Shown: in pieces, positions 8,941 to 17,416 of the stretch
Layout of the letters: each line of letters opens with the position of its first letter
How positions within the stretch are numbered: position 1 is the first letter of the stretch
NCBI RefSeq assembly: GCF_001183965.1
Contig: NZ_LFZV01000001.1
Span: 2,287,048 to 2,351,047 of the forward strand
Length of the DNA: 64,000 nucleotides
Direction of reading: 5' to 3'
DNA from: Bacillus sp. FJAT-27916
GTDB taxonomy: Bacteria > Bacillota > Bacilli > Bacillales > Pradoshiaceae
Made by a program: the position numbers and the translations under genes
The notes under the pieces: model-generated
Told to the model about the DNA's origin: nothing
Databases searched by the model: none
What the model saw: only the letters and a program-made list of their open reading frames with translations

Positions 8941-9327
8941 ATCTAATTGCTACGGAATAAAAAGAGCTGGGTTTCTGATTCCACTTACCTTATTGAGCTC
9001 CCGAAAGTTCTTATTTTGGTTGATACAGGGTGAAATGGATAAATCAGGATTATCCACAAAAAAAACATTTATGACGTTTAGCATGCATCATATTCAAAGG
9101 AGGACTTCCTGTGGGTGAATTGATAGTGAATAAATTACGTCATTTTGGAGTATAAAGAATGAAGCGGATTAAGTAAAAGGCTCTCAAAACATCTGTATTC
9201 TAAGGCTTACGAAATCAATCGATAACATTTTTAAAAATACCTCCCTTTTAAATTTTTATATGTCTTTTTTAATAAGTATATCTCACTAACTTTATTCCTT
9301 ATTATTACTTTTAATACCTCTTTATTG
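8941..9327. other. Intergenic before the toxin operon
   Basis: No gene recognised. A 14-codon GTG-initiated frame near 9112 has an AAGGAGG-like site but no family I know. The toxin operon promoter follows at 9328. Confidence 0.4.
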
Positions 9328-9356
9328 TTGATATGGTATTTTTTGTCTATTATAAT
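9328..9356 (+). promoter_or_regulatory. Sigma-A-type promoter of the protease-toxin operon
   Basis: TTGATA (9328-9333) and TATAAT (9351-9356) separated by exactly 17 bases, about 24 bases upstream of the protease start with its AAAGGAGG site. Near-consensus, so basal expression should be strong. Confidence 0.8.
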
Positions 9357-9379
9357 AATTTTATCGGAAAGGAGGTCTT

Positions 9380-10306
9380 ATGAAAAAATATTATGTATTC
9401 GGAGCCTGCTTATTATTTACTTCCATTTTTTTCTTTACTAATGTATCAAAAGAAGATAATACTCCATCAGATAAGAGCAAAACAACTGTAATTCAAGAGG
9501 ACAGTTCCAATTGGGGATTCAATGCCATTAATTATTCCAAAGAAAAAATTAGTGATTCCAAAATAAAAGTTGCAGTTCTAGATAGTGGTATTTTTCCTCA
9601 TAATGATTTACAAGGAAAAATAGTCAAAGCTTACAACACATTTAATAATCAACCCTTAGATGATGAGTATGGACATGGAACTGCCGTTGCAGGTATAATC
9701 ACTGCCAATGATAATGATTATGGAATAACAGGCGTTTCCCAAAATATTGAATTATATAACGTTAAAGTCCTAGATAAAAATGGAAAAGGTAAAGTCGAAA
9801 ATTTAATAAAAGGTATAGAATGGTGTATTGCTGAAAGAGTAGATATTATCAATATTAGTTTCGGCGTTCAAGTAGATGACATACAATTAAAGAGAACAAT
9901 AGAAAAGGCGATTAAAAAAGGCATAATAATCGTTGCAGCAGCCGGAAATACATATGGTTTTGGTGTAGATTATCCCGCTAAATATGAAAACGTCATCTCT
10001 ATAAATTCAGTAAATATAAAATTAAAACGGACTAGTTCTTCTGCCAAAGGCAAAATTGACTTTTCAGCACCAGGAGATAGAATACTAACAACCTCCAATA
10101 ACGGAAAATATGAGTATTTTAGTGGAACCTCTTTTTCTACTGCCTTTGCTACTGGAATTATCGCTAGAAAACTAGAAAAGTTTGGATCAATTCAATCCCA
10201 TTCTTCTTATATCGATTTTATGCAAATAATAAGACAGTCTGTAATACAAAAAACACCTAGAAAAGAATATGGTTACGGTATTTTAAGAATAGAAGAGGAG
10301 GAATAA
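9380..10306 (+). CDS. S8-family serine protease (subtilase), membrane-anchored or secreted
   Basis: 308 residues. An N-terminal hydrophobic segment (5-21) is a signal peptide or anchor. The subtilisin triad is complete: Asp68 (VAVLDSG), His99 (YGHGTAVAG) and Ser251 (SGTSFSTAFATG), with oxyanion Asn190 (AAAGN). The I9-type propeptide of secreted subtilisins is absent, leaving only about 40 polar residues before the catalytic domain. First gene of an operon: the SAR2788-type toxin starts 2 bases after its stop. The tight linkage suggests that it processes or releases the toxin, or activates it after export. This role is inferred. Confidence 0.88.
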   Translation: MKKYYVFGACLLFTSIFFFTNVSKEDNTPSDKSKTTVIQEDSSNWGFNAINYSKEKISDSKIKVAVLDSGIFPHNDLQGKIVKAYNTFNNQPLDDEYGHGTAVAGIITANDNDYGITGVSQNIELYNVKVLDKNGKGKVENLIKGIEWCIAERVDIINISFGVQVDDIQLKRTIEKAIKKGIIIVAAAGNTYGFGVDYPAKYENVISINSVNIKLKRTSSSAKGKIDFSAPGDRILTTSNNGKYEYFSGTSFSTAFATGIIARKLEKFGSIQSHSSYIDFMQIIRQSVIQKTPRKEYGYGILRIEEEE

Positions 10307-10307
10307 A

Positions 10308-11288
10308 ATGAAAAAAATCTTATCATTATTAATAGCTTGTGCTTTAATCGTTTCATTGATTCCATCACAAGTCATAGGTTTGGCATCAAATGAAGAAATA
10401 GAAAACGAAAACTATACAGATTCCGAAATGGATATTGAAAATGGATTGGAAGTAGAATATATTGATGAGGATATTCAAGAAGAAGTAAATGTAGATTTTC
10501 AAGAACAATTAGACGAAATTGCTAATGAAGCAGGTATAGAAAACGTAGATGAACTCAATGCAGAAATAACTGAAGTAACAGAAGACACTATCACACTTGA
10601 AACCAATATGGAGAATGAAGATTTATCTGCAAGCGTTGTAGTTGGTATGGATATGGAAACTGACGATATAAACTTAACAGGAGAAGTTACTGATTCCGAA
10701 GGACAAACAACAATATATGATTATGATGTTGAGATAAACGAAGTAGATGGAGAGAAATTTAATGCAACTTTTACTGATTCTGTTACAGGAGAAAAAATTG
10801 AATATGATAATACAGAATTAAGTGCATCAATAGCACCTTACGTCTTTTATATTGTAGGAGCTACGTCTGTCAAAATCGCTATTAAATATGTTGCTAAGAA
10901 GGCTGTAATCAAAATTGGAAGTAGGTCTTTCAAAGAAGTTTCAGGTAAAGTAGCAAAAAGTGCTTTAAAAAACTTTAAAGACTATAAAGTTAAAGCAGGC
11001 AAATATAATATAACTGTAACTAAGAGTAAAATGTCACATGTTCTAAAAAACCATCATCCTAGGTATTGGACTGGCGCAAAAGAAAAATCCATGTTTGACC
11101 CAGATTTATCCATAAACGATATTAAAAATATTATTAATACTGTTATAAGAAAAAACGCTTCCAAAATTGAGAAAGGTATTAAGAATGGGAAAAAAACAGA
11201 AGCATATTCTAAAATTAAAGGTGTAAAATATAAAGTTGTAGTAACGAAGGATAAAGGCATTAGTAGTGCATATCCTGTAAAACAATAG
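10308..11288 (+). CDS. SAR2788-family putative secreted toxin
   Basis: 326 residues. Signal peptide at 1-25, then a very acidic region (28-90), a beta-rich domain (about 90-170), a hydrophobic segment (about 175-200) and a basic C-terminal domain from about 225. The C-terminal domain holds MSHVLKNHHPRYW (His244, His249, His250) and ends KGVKYKVVVTKDKGISSAYPVK, a layout seen in nuclease domains of polymorphic toxins with an EndoU/barnase-like (BECR) fold. Overall it fits the family annotated as SAR2788 putative toxins. The acidic N-terminal part may keep the basic toxic domain silent until cut, which would suit the adjacent protease. Target and mechanism are inferred. Confidence 0.75.
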   Translation: MKKILSLLIACALIVSLIPSQVIGLASNEEIENENYTDSEMDIENGLEVEYIDEDIQEEVNVDFQEQLDEIANEAGIENVDELNAEITEVTEDTITLETNMENEDLSASVVVGMDMETDDINLTGEVTDSEGQTTIYDYDVEINEVDGEKFNATFTDSVTGEKIEYDNTELSASIAPYVFYIVGATSVKIAIKYVAKKAVIKIGSRSFKEVSGKVAKSALKNFKDYKVKAGKYNITVTKSKMSHVLKNHHPRYWTGAKEKSMFDPDLSINDIKNIINTVIRKNASKIEKGIKNGKKTEAYSKIKGVKYKVVVTKDKGISSAYPVKQ

Positions 11289-11310
11289 GAGTTAACCGGA
11301 GGTTTTTAAA

Positions 11311-11845
11311 TTGTCAAAATTAAAAATAAACACATATATCAGTAACTTCATCCCAGAGTTCGGTTACTCTACTAGAGAGAATAAAGAATATTTACCAATT
11401 GATCATCCAGATGCCCAGGTTGCTGCTCAAAAGTACCTTGATTATGAGGATAGAATTTATCTTAATGGGTATATTGAAATTATCTATGAAAATAAAACAT
11501 TCCTCAACGACTCAGAGAGAACCGATGACTTACTTTTTACTTGGGATGATTTTGCTCGTATAGTTATTAAGGATGAAAAAGAAGATGAGTTCGATATTAC
11601 TTTATTAGATAACGGATCAACGCTAAAAATATTAAAAGATGGAGCAAATTATAAACTTATTTTAGATTCATTCAGAAGAACAGAATAGCACTTCAATATT
11701 ATCTATTCCTTCAGAGGAAATGATTGAAGTAATTAAATCTTCTTTCAAACACTTTGTTGACTTCTGTAATAGTGGGTTAGTTTTTAATAAAGAGTCAGAG
11801 TATAAAAACATACTTGAATCAAATTCAAAAATTAAAGGTCTATAA
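11311..11845 (+). pseudogene. Probable immunity gene, frameshifted near its 3' end
   Basis: A TTG start at 11311 follows a CGGAGG site 22 bases after the toxin stop. The first frame gives 125 residues (soluble, acidic, beta-rich) and stops at 11688. A one-base change of frame around 11670-11680 continues with SEEQNSTSILSIPSEEMIEV to a stop at 11845, just before the operon terminator. I infer an original protein of about 175 residues, in the position where immunity genes sit behind toxins. The family is not recognised. Whether the shift is real or a sequencing error decides if the strain keeps immunity. Confidence 0.6.
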
Positions 11846-11851
11846 AACTGG

Positions 11852-11877
11852 GCGGTGACATTTTGTCACTGCTTTTT
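11852..11877 (+). terminator. Terminator of the protease-toxin-immunity operon
   Basis: Stem GCGGTGACA/TGTCACTGC followed by TTTTTAT, seven bases after the immunity frame ends. Confidence 0.85.
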
Positions 11878-11939
11878 ATATATAAAAAATAAAAATAAAG
11901 ATATCTTGCTTAAGCCAGAAATATAAAAAAAGCTTTTCG

Positions 11940-12302
11940 GTACGCACGACGAATGACCAGCTATCTAAAAGTTTTTTCGGATAACTGGCTATTTAGCACA
12001 TGTGACTTGAATATTATTTGACCAAGGCATGTAGTTATGTAAAAATTTCGGTTGCTGATAAATTGGTAAGTTTAGCAAATCGGCCATCAACCTCACTAGA
12101 TATTGGTAAAAATCGATACCCTTCGTTTTGGCAGTCTCTACCAAGCTCAAACAGATGATCTCAACCTTAGCGCCTGCTTCACTCATCGATAATAGCCAGT
12201 TATTGCGCCTAATTACATTAGGGCGTATCGCATTATCAGCTGAATTATTATCGTTTCAATGCGTCCATCAAACAGAAACGCCTTTAATCCGTAGATTCGA
12301 TC
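11940..12302 (-). mobile_element. IS66-family transposase remnant (3' end)
   Basis: On the minus strand the frame pieces read LFDGRIET, then DNNSADNAIRPNVIRRNNW, then SLVETAKTKGIDFYQYL and HNYMPWSNNIQVTC, the C-terminus of IS66 TnpC. A one-base shift separates the first two pieces and the 5' part of the element is missing. The outer end GTACGCACGACGAATGACC near 11940 may be its terminal repeat. The remnant ends exactly where the right copy of the direct repeat begins (12303), so IS66 probably took part in building the insertion. Confidence 0.85.
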
Positions 12303-12475
12303 CCGAGGTCATGCTCATCATTCTCGATTAACAGCTTCACATCCGTTCCAGGCAGCTGGAGCGCAATCGCCTGCTCTCCCTCACGCCACGCTTCTTCAAA
12401 CCCAAGCGTATCGCGGTAATACGATAATGATTCCATAAGATTATCCACCGGATGATACAGAAACACTAATTTCAT
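12303..12475 (-). pseudogene. VOC-family protein, C-terminally truncated copy
   Basis: Start codon, ribosome binding site and first 57 residues match the complete gene at 7673-8011. The frame is cut at the IS66 boundary after NDEHDLG. It lacks the second half of the fold and cannot be functional. Confidence 0.88.
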
Positions 12476-12942
12476 CGACTTCCTCCTCTATTCATCATCT
12501 TGTTATGTAAATGGCACATTAGTTATTAATAGAGTAAGTTTTTACCATATTTTATCAATCTGAATAACATGTTTCATATGTATCTTTCATCACCAGACTT
12601 TGACAAGCTAAGCCTGTACCATGATAGATTTCGGTCTTCACGTTCAATTCCTTTGATTTATGGATGCCGGATGATTCATTCTGGATGAAAAGCGAATCAT
12701 CACCTATCCACTCCAAATCTACCTCAGACAGCCCATTCCCATAATAAATCGTTTTTCTTGCACCCTGATGATCGTGATCTGTGATCTCCACCCATACGTT
12801 CACCCCGCCGGCCGCACCGCCATATGGCTCATAATACGCATTAGCTGTATATCTTCCTGAAGGTGATTCTATTGGCCCTGGCCCGTTTTGCATCCGTTCT
12901 CTGTCAATCCTGTCAAAAGTGAAAAAGTACATTTCATACATA
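12303..12942. repeat. Direct repeat, right copy (about 640 bp)
   Basis: Partner of 7839-8479. It begins abruptly at the IS66 remnant and runs through a truncated VOC gene into the complete DUF5412-like gene. Together the copies enclose about 3.8 kb carrying the toxin operon. Confidence 0.93.
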
Positions 12943-13097
12943 TAGATGAAAGAGACAATGACAATCCCGGCCAATGTAATAACTAATAGCTTAGAAGGGA
13001 ATGCTCTCTTCCTCATAAGGAACATCCCTAACTTCACACATAGCAGGAAGAATAACAGAATGACAATCATAAAAATGACCACACCAATTATCCTCAT
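12555..13097 (-). CDS. DUF5412-like membrane protein, complete copy
   Basis: 180 residues with two N-terminal hydrophobic segments (about 4-28 and 38-55) followed by an extracytoplasmic beta-rich domain (SPSGRYTANAYYEPYGGAAGG...) resembling DUF5412 proteins of Bacillus. The ATG follows GAGGGAGAAG. A 5'-truncated copy lies at 8092-8499. It sits between the truncated VOC gene and the phosphotransferase gene on the same strand, with its start 38 bases from the latter's stop. Function unknown. Confidence 0.65.
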   Translation of the reverse strand: MRIIGVVIFMIVILLFFLLCVKLGMFLMRKRAFPSKLLVITLAGIVIVSFIYMYEMYFFTFDRIDRERMQNGPGPIESPSGRYTANAYYEPYGGAAGGVNVWVEITDHDHQGARKTIYYGNGLSEVDLEWIGDDSLFIQNESSGIHKSKELNVKTEIYHGTGLACQSLVMKDTYETCYSD

Positions 13098-13135
13098 CTT
13101 CTCCCTCCATTCGTTCTGTGTCCTTTACCTCCTAT

Positions 13136-13933
13136 TCAAACCCAATCTCTCCCATACTCTCGAATGAATTGCAAATCCTCCAGATAATGCTGGTCATGCC
13201 CTTCCTCAATCATTCGCTGAAAGGCCTGGTCGCCTTCTTGGGCTTTTCTATGCATAATCTTCACCAATCCTTCGACCCGAAGGAGCACCATCTCAAGGAA
13301 TCCATCTTCCATTCCTTTCACTCCATAGGCTTCAAAGAATACTCGAACTCTTTCTTTTCTCCGGTCAGCATCTCTCCTTGCATCATAGTAAACCGCCTCC
13401 CCCGCTTCATTATGATGAAGCCTGCTTAACGGAACACATGTGTATAAGGCATAAGCGATATCCCAAAGCCTCGGACCAGGCGCAGCCATGTCGAAATCAA
13501 TGATGCCGGCTGGCTTTCCGTTATGAAAAATCATGTTATAGACAGCGAAGTCATTATGACAGATGACCTCCATCGGCTCTGGGGTATTATCGATTGGCGG
13601 CCAGCCTTTTTCAAATGAAAAGTCACTCATGGCATCATGATAGCGACGAAGCATTTTTGCGATTCCTCTTAACGACTCATCCGACCACATATAAGGTTTT
13701 AAAGGATAGTTTCCCGCTTCTCCTTTAATAAAGGATAGCACCTCTCGATTCTGTTCATCGATGCCTAAAAATTTCGGTGCCTGCTCGAATCCTTTGCTTT
13801 CTAAATGCTGCAATAGTCTATGGATTCTATCACTGCCAGGCTTTACATGCCGGCGAACCGTATCACCAACGCGATAGACGTTTGAGACATTCCCGCCTGA
13901 CAGCCGCTCTTCATGATCGTTTTTATTAGTCAT
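13136..13933 (-). CDS. APH-family phosphotransferase (aminoglycoside kinase-like)
   Basis: 265 residues, a full-length kinase-like fold. The catalytic loop reads CHNDFAVYNMIF (H-x-D-x4-N) and the metal-binding loop IIDFDMAAPGPRLWD. The start has a strong GAGGAGGGG site. Such proteins phosphorylate aminoglycosides or small alcohols such as choline or homoserine. The substrate cannot be told from sequence, and this environmental-type APH should not be read as proven resistance. It may be co-transcribed with the downstream DUF5412-like gene. Confidence 0.82.
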   Translation of the reverse strand: MTNKNDHEERLSGGNVSNVYRVGDTVRRHVKPGSDRIHRLLQHLESKGFEQAPKFLGIDEQNREVLSFIKGEAGNYPLKPYMWSDESLRGIAKMLRRYHDAMSDFSFEKGWPPIDNTPEPMEVICHNDFAVYNMIFHNGKPAGIIDFDMAAPGPRLWDIAYALYTCVPLSRLHHNEAGEAVYYDARRDADRRKERVRVFFEAYGVKGMEDGFLEMVLLRVEGLVKIMHRKAQEGDQAFQRMIEEGHDQHYLEDLQFIREYGRDWV

Positions 13934-14150
13934 TACTTCCCCTCCTCATACGAGACCTTGTGATGGCCACAATACAGATGCAAGACCTATCTTTATATCA
14001 GATTAACATATATATCCAAAACATTGAGATATTCATTTATTAATCACTATCATTACATGCCCTTTTTCTTGGAGAATTGATATTTCACGAAAAATCTATA
14101 TGGTCAGAGACATAAAAAAAGAGCTGAATGGGCAGCCCTTAAAGATAACT

Positions 14151-14380
14151 GGCACTATATTCCCCTTTTAAACCAATTAGTGGTGTGACGACTAAGCATT
14201 GAAGGAGGCCGATTAGGCTAGAGGCGCTGCCCCTTTTTTCTGTCCGCTTACGGCCAGCGTGAAGCTGATGGTGCCGTCCCTGCGACCGGCGCTACCATAA
14301 AGAAGAATCCTAGGATAACCAGCCAAATGCTATAGCCCTAGGATAGCGCAAACACCGTAATCATGGCGCCGATAACATGA
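14151..14380 (-). pseudogene. Remnant of a Bcr/CflA MFS transporter gene
   Basis: The DNA is clearly similar to 17525-17760 inside the intact MFS gene: shared runs include GCTAGAGGCGCTGCC, CTGTCCGCTTACGGCCAGCG and CACCGTAATCATGGCGCCG. Several indels and stops break the frame and only about 230 bp remain. It is an old duplicate or recombination leftover. Confidence 0.8.
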
Positions 14381-14485
14381 TAATTCCTCGCTTCACCCTT
14401 TTTACATAATGGAGATTTATAATAAGTGAATAACAATAAGGCGGAGATATTTCTCCACCTCTCTTAGTACATTAATTAACGTCTA

Positions 14486-14740
14486 TTATTCAGCATCCTC
14501 TTCTTCTGTTCTTAATACATCTGCACTTCTAATTGTTAATATTTTTTGGGTATGGTCAATTGAAATAACCGAGTCCCATGTTGGTTTTAGCTGTAATACA
14601 TCTTTGTCATCAATCCATATAACAGCGACTAATTCTATAGCACCTTCAGTAACTATCATTTTACGTGCTTGTTTATCAACAACAGAGTCCATCTTGTTTT
14701 CCAATTCTATTTGCCAATCAATAAAGTTGATATTTTTCAT
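14486..14740 (-). CDS. Small acidic protein, possible immunity protein
   Basis: 84 residues, soluble, acidic at the end (TEEEDAE), with alternating strands (AIELVAVIWI, SVISIDHTQKILTIRS). It starts after an AGGAGCC site 15 bases downstream of the decayed toxin gene on the same strand, the usual place for an immunity gene. No family recognised. The pairing with the toxin remnant is the only functional hint. Confidence 0.55.
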   Translation of the reverse strand: MKNINFIDWQIELENKMDSVVDKQARKMIVTEGAIELVAVIWIDDKDVLQLKPTWDSVISIDHTQKILTIRSADVLRTEEEDAE

Positions 14741-14754
14741 TATGTATGGCTCCT

Positions 14755-15066
14755 TTATTTACTAATGACATTCCCGGCTTTATCAAGTGAAGCTACCCTA
14801 TTTGGATTTCTGATTTTCCAAGCCTTTCCTTTACCATTTTAAACCAAGTGACCAGATGTGTCTTTGGTTATCTTCCATTTTCCATCATAAAAGTTCCGCT
14901 ACTCTTCTCTAATGGGGTGTTACCGTTCTTGTCCTAAATTTATTTTCATAATCAGAAGATTTATATTTTGCTGGAATCTTTTCTGCAGCTTTTTTTGCAA
15001 AGTATGTAGATACTTTATTGTAAAGCCAGGAACCAGCAGCTATTGTGTTAGGGCTATTCGATTAAA
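14755..15066 (-). pseudogene. Decayed polymorphic-toxin C-terminus
   Basis: On the minus strand frames read NTIAAGSWLYNKVSTYFAKK, then after a shift YDGKWKITKDTSGHLV, a stop, and GKAWKIRNPNRVASLDKAGN to TAA at 14757-14755. The ending (W-K-x-x-x-P-N-R-V-A-S-L-D-K-x-G) is typical of toxin domains carried by LXG/WXG-type polymorphic toxins. The N-terminal delivery part is absent and at least one shift and one stop are present. The following 84-residue gene may be its orphan immunity gene. Confidence 0.6.
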
Positions 15067-15089
15067 CCATTCGTCATGATTCAGGAGAC

Positions 15090-15125
15090 AAAAGAGCCTT
15101 CTACAAAAGTGTAGAAAGGCTCTTT
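15090..15125. terminator. Bidirectional intrinsic terminator
   Basis: AAAGAGCCTTCTACA pairs with TGTAGAAAGGCTCTTT across an AAAG loop, downstream of the minus-strand ABC operon. Confidence 0.85.
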
Positions 15126-15233
15126 CCATCTTCTTATTTAACCCTCAGAGATAAATAAGAAAGTGGTTAGTTTAAGTGTATACCTTCACAAACAAATTTT
15201 AAGCATAGCTTACCTAATTAATATTTTCATAGA

Positions 15234-15965
15234 CTAGACTTCTTGCGTTTTCTTTTTAAAGACAAAGATTGAAATAACTATGATGATGACCGCATAGGCA
15301 ATTACCCACCAAAGATGTGGAAGCATGGCTTCATAAGTCCCATTTAGTACAGCTTTCCCTACTTCAACCGCATGGAAAAATGGCAGTGCATGAGCGATAT
15401 CCTTAAAAATCCCTCCCACTAACTCTAAATCAAACCAAACGCCCGATAGCCATGCCGAAACATTCGTAAGGAGAGCCCCGCAAATTCCAGTTGCAGCCTT
15501 TTCGCTAAACAATGTTCCGCAAATAAGACCAAGACCAATATAGATTAATGCCATAGGTATCAATATCACCATTACCGCAAAAATCGTCATCGTAAAATCG
15601 AGCCCTAGAAATAAGGCGGCAAACAGGCACACAGCTACTTGTATAACTGACATGATAACCAGAGGCAATGTATACCCTAAAATAAAATTGTGAGCGGTCA
15701 TCGGTGTTGTAAATAATCTTGTTAAAAACGAACTAGCACGATCTTTTGCTACTACTTGAGCCGCAAACAATGCCATAAAGGAAAGACCAAACACGGCTAT
15801 ACCAGGAGCTAATGAAGAAATATCGAATAAGTCCACAGGGATACTGCTATTAATCGCTGATAAAAGGATTAGTAAAATAAGAGGAAAGGCCACACCAAAG
15901 AACATTGAAATAGGATCCCTGATAATTTCTTTCATTACTCGATTAGCAAAAATCATGGTTTTCAT
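15234..15965 (-). CDS. ABC-2 type transporter permease
   Basis: 243 residues with six predicted membrane segments (for example PISMFFGVAFPLILLILLSA, MALIYIGLGLICGTLF, LWWVIAYAVIIIVISIFVF), the ABC2_membrane layout used for drug or lipid export. The start ATG at 15965 overlaps the ATPase stop (ATGA) and follows AAAGGAGGGG; the longer upstream frame is rejected for that reason. Third gene of the XRE-AbrB regulator, ATPase, permease operon, the arrangement of self-regulated drug efflux units in Firmicutes. Confidence 0.88.
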   Translation of the reverse strand: MKTMIFANRVMKEIIRDPISMFFGVAFPLILLILLSAINSSIPVDLFDISSLAPGIAVFGLSFMALFAAQVVAKDRASSFLTRLFTTPMTAHNFILGYTLPLVIMSVIQVAVCLFAALFLGLDFTMTIFAVMVILIPMALIYIGLGLICGTLFSEKAATGICGALLTNVSAWLSGVWFDLELVGGIFKDIAHALPFFHAVEVGKAVLNGTYEAMLPHLWWVIAYAVIIIVISIFVFKKKTQEV

Positions 15966-16696
15966 CCTAACCCCTCCTTTGTTACTATTTTCACAAAGGC
16001 ATCCTCGAATTTCCCTGTGTTTGTCATAGATAGGAGTTCTTCGACTGTCCCAATGGCTTTTACTTTCCCATCTTTCATGACACAAATACGATCACACAAC
16101 GCTTCTGCTTCTTCTAAATAATGAGTTGTTAAAACAATCGTTGTTTTTTCTTTCAATTTTTCAATTAGAGACCATAACTCCCTGCGTCCTATAATATCCA
16201 AGCCTAATGTGGGCTCATCTAAAAATAAAATTTTCGGCTCTGAAATGAGCGCAAGAGCAATACTGAGTTTCCGTTGCCAGCCTCCGGATAACGTTTTACT
16301 CTTTTGATGTTCATACGGCTGTAAGGAAAAAGCAGCCATCATTTCGGCTGTTTTGCCTTTGACCTCTGTTTTTGAGTATCCATGAATGCCAGCCATTAAT
16401 TCCAAGTTTTCACGAACGGTTAAATTGGGAGCAATCGCCGTTTCTTGCGGGGAGACTGCAATCACTTCCTTTACCTGTTCTTGGTCTTTTTTAATATCAT
16501 ATCCTAGTATAGATGCACAACCGTTTGTAGGGACTGTTAAGCAGCACAGCATTTTAATTAACGTTGTTTTCCCTGCTCCATTTACCCCTAGTAAACCAAA
16601 CAGCTCCCCCTTTTGAATAGAAAACGATACATCGTCAACAACTGTTTTTTCATTGTATTTTTTGGATAAATGATCAATTGAAATGGCATGTTCCAT
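15962..16696 (-). CDS. ABC transporter ATP-binding protein
   Basis: 244 residues. Walker A GVNGAGKTT, Q-loop SPQE, signature LSGGWQRKLSIA, Walker B ILFLDEPTLGLD and H-loop TTH are all intact. The ATG at 16696 overlaps the regulator stop (TGATG) behind a GGGGGGATGAG site. It powers the permease encoded next in the operon. Similar to daunorubicin-resistance-type ATPases; cargo unknown. Confidence 0.92.
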   Translation of the reverse strand: MEHAISIDHLSKKYNEKTVVDDVSFSIQKGELFGLLGVNGAGKTTLIKMLCCLTVPTNGCASILGYDIKKDQEQVKEVIAVSPQETAIAPNLTVRENLELMAGIHGYSKTEVKGKTAEMMAAFSLQPYEHQKSKTLSGGWQRKLSIALALISEPKILFLDEPTLGLDIIGRRELWSLIEKLKEKTTIVLTTHYLEEAEALCDRICVMKDGKVKAIGTVEELLSMTNTGKFEDAFVKIVTKEGLG

Positions 16697-17127
16697 CACT
16701 CATCCCCCCTATGAAACGGTGATTGCACAAGATTAAAAAAGGCATCCATCATCTTTTCTGGGACAATACCAAGGCCTCTATCTTCATCACCTACAATAAC
16801 AAGGGAGTCCCCTGGTTCTATTTGAAAGACATCACGCGCTTTTTTAGGAATAACGATTTGCCCACGTTCTCCCATTTTAGCAACGCCAAAAAAGTGTTTT
16901 CCCTTTGGCGGTATGATTACATTCGTATCCTCTCCGTCAAAATTCACTAAATTATCAAGAGATACGTTATACAATTTAGCTAACGCCTGACAATGTCCTA
17001 GATCAGGGGTTGATTCCCCCTTTTCCCATTTAGCAATCACCTGTCTTGATACATTAATCCTGAAAGCAACTTCTTCTTGTGTTAATTTATGTTGCAACCG
17101 CAGATTCTTCAAATTCATACTTATCAT
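16696..17127 (-). CDS. XRE-family regulator with C-terminal AbrB domain
   Basis: 143 residues. An HTH of the Cro/CI type lies at about 5-58 (LTQEEVAFRINVSRQVIAKW), followed by an AbrB/MazE-like swapped-hairpin domain (KMGERGQIVIPKKARDVFQI..GDSLVIVGDE). The AGGAGGT site abuts the first in-frame ATGs, so the ATG nine bases downstream (17127) is preferred. First gene of the ABC operon and probably its autoregulator. Confidence 0.88.
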   Translation of the reverse strand: MISMNLKNLRLQHKLTQEEVAFRINVSRQVIAKWEKGESTPDLGHCQALAKLYNVSLDNLVNFDGEDTNVIIPPKGKHFFGVAKMGERGQIVIPKKARDVFQIEPGDSLVIVGDEDRGLGIVPEKMMDAFFNLVQSPFHRGDE

Positions 17128-17330
17128 ATTTTTCATACCTCCTATATTCATTATTCATGATTATCACACTGTTATCCACCAACAATCCGTGACAATGATG
17201 TTAATATTCGTAGCATCTTAGCAAAAACTTAGGGACACGATAAAGCACACTGCGTCGCATCCCTTTTTTCCTTTCGATTATCTTCCCGAGACGATAACCC
17301 CTTGTTCAACTAATCTCACCCTGCTCCTAT

Positions 17331-17381
17331 AAAAAATTGGCTGGCATGAGTCAGGGTGAATCCCGTCTTCATACCAGCCAA
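17331..17381 (-). terminator. Terminator of the Bcr/CflA gene
   Basis: On the minus strand TTGGCTGG.ATGA pairs with TCATGCCAGCCAA and is followed by TTTTTT. Confidence 0.8.
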
Positions 17382-17416
17382 CTATCAGCTTAATCGTAAT
17401 TCTACAATAGATTGCA

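Noticed and set aside
9112..9156. A 14-codon GTG-initiated frame with a good ribosome binding site
   Set aside because: Too short, no known relative, and no transcription signals of its own; kept only as part of the intergenic note.
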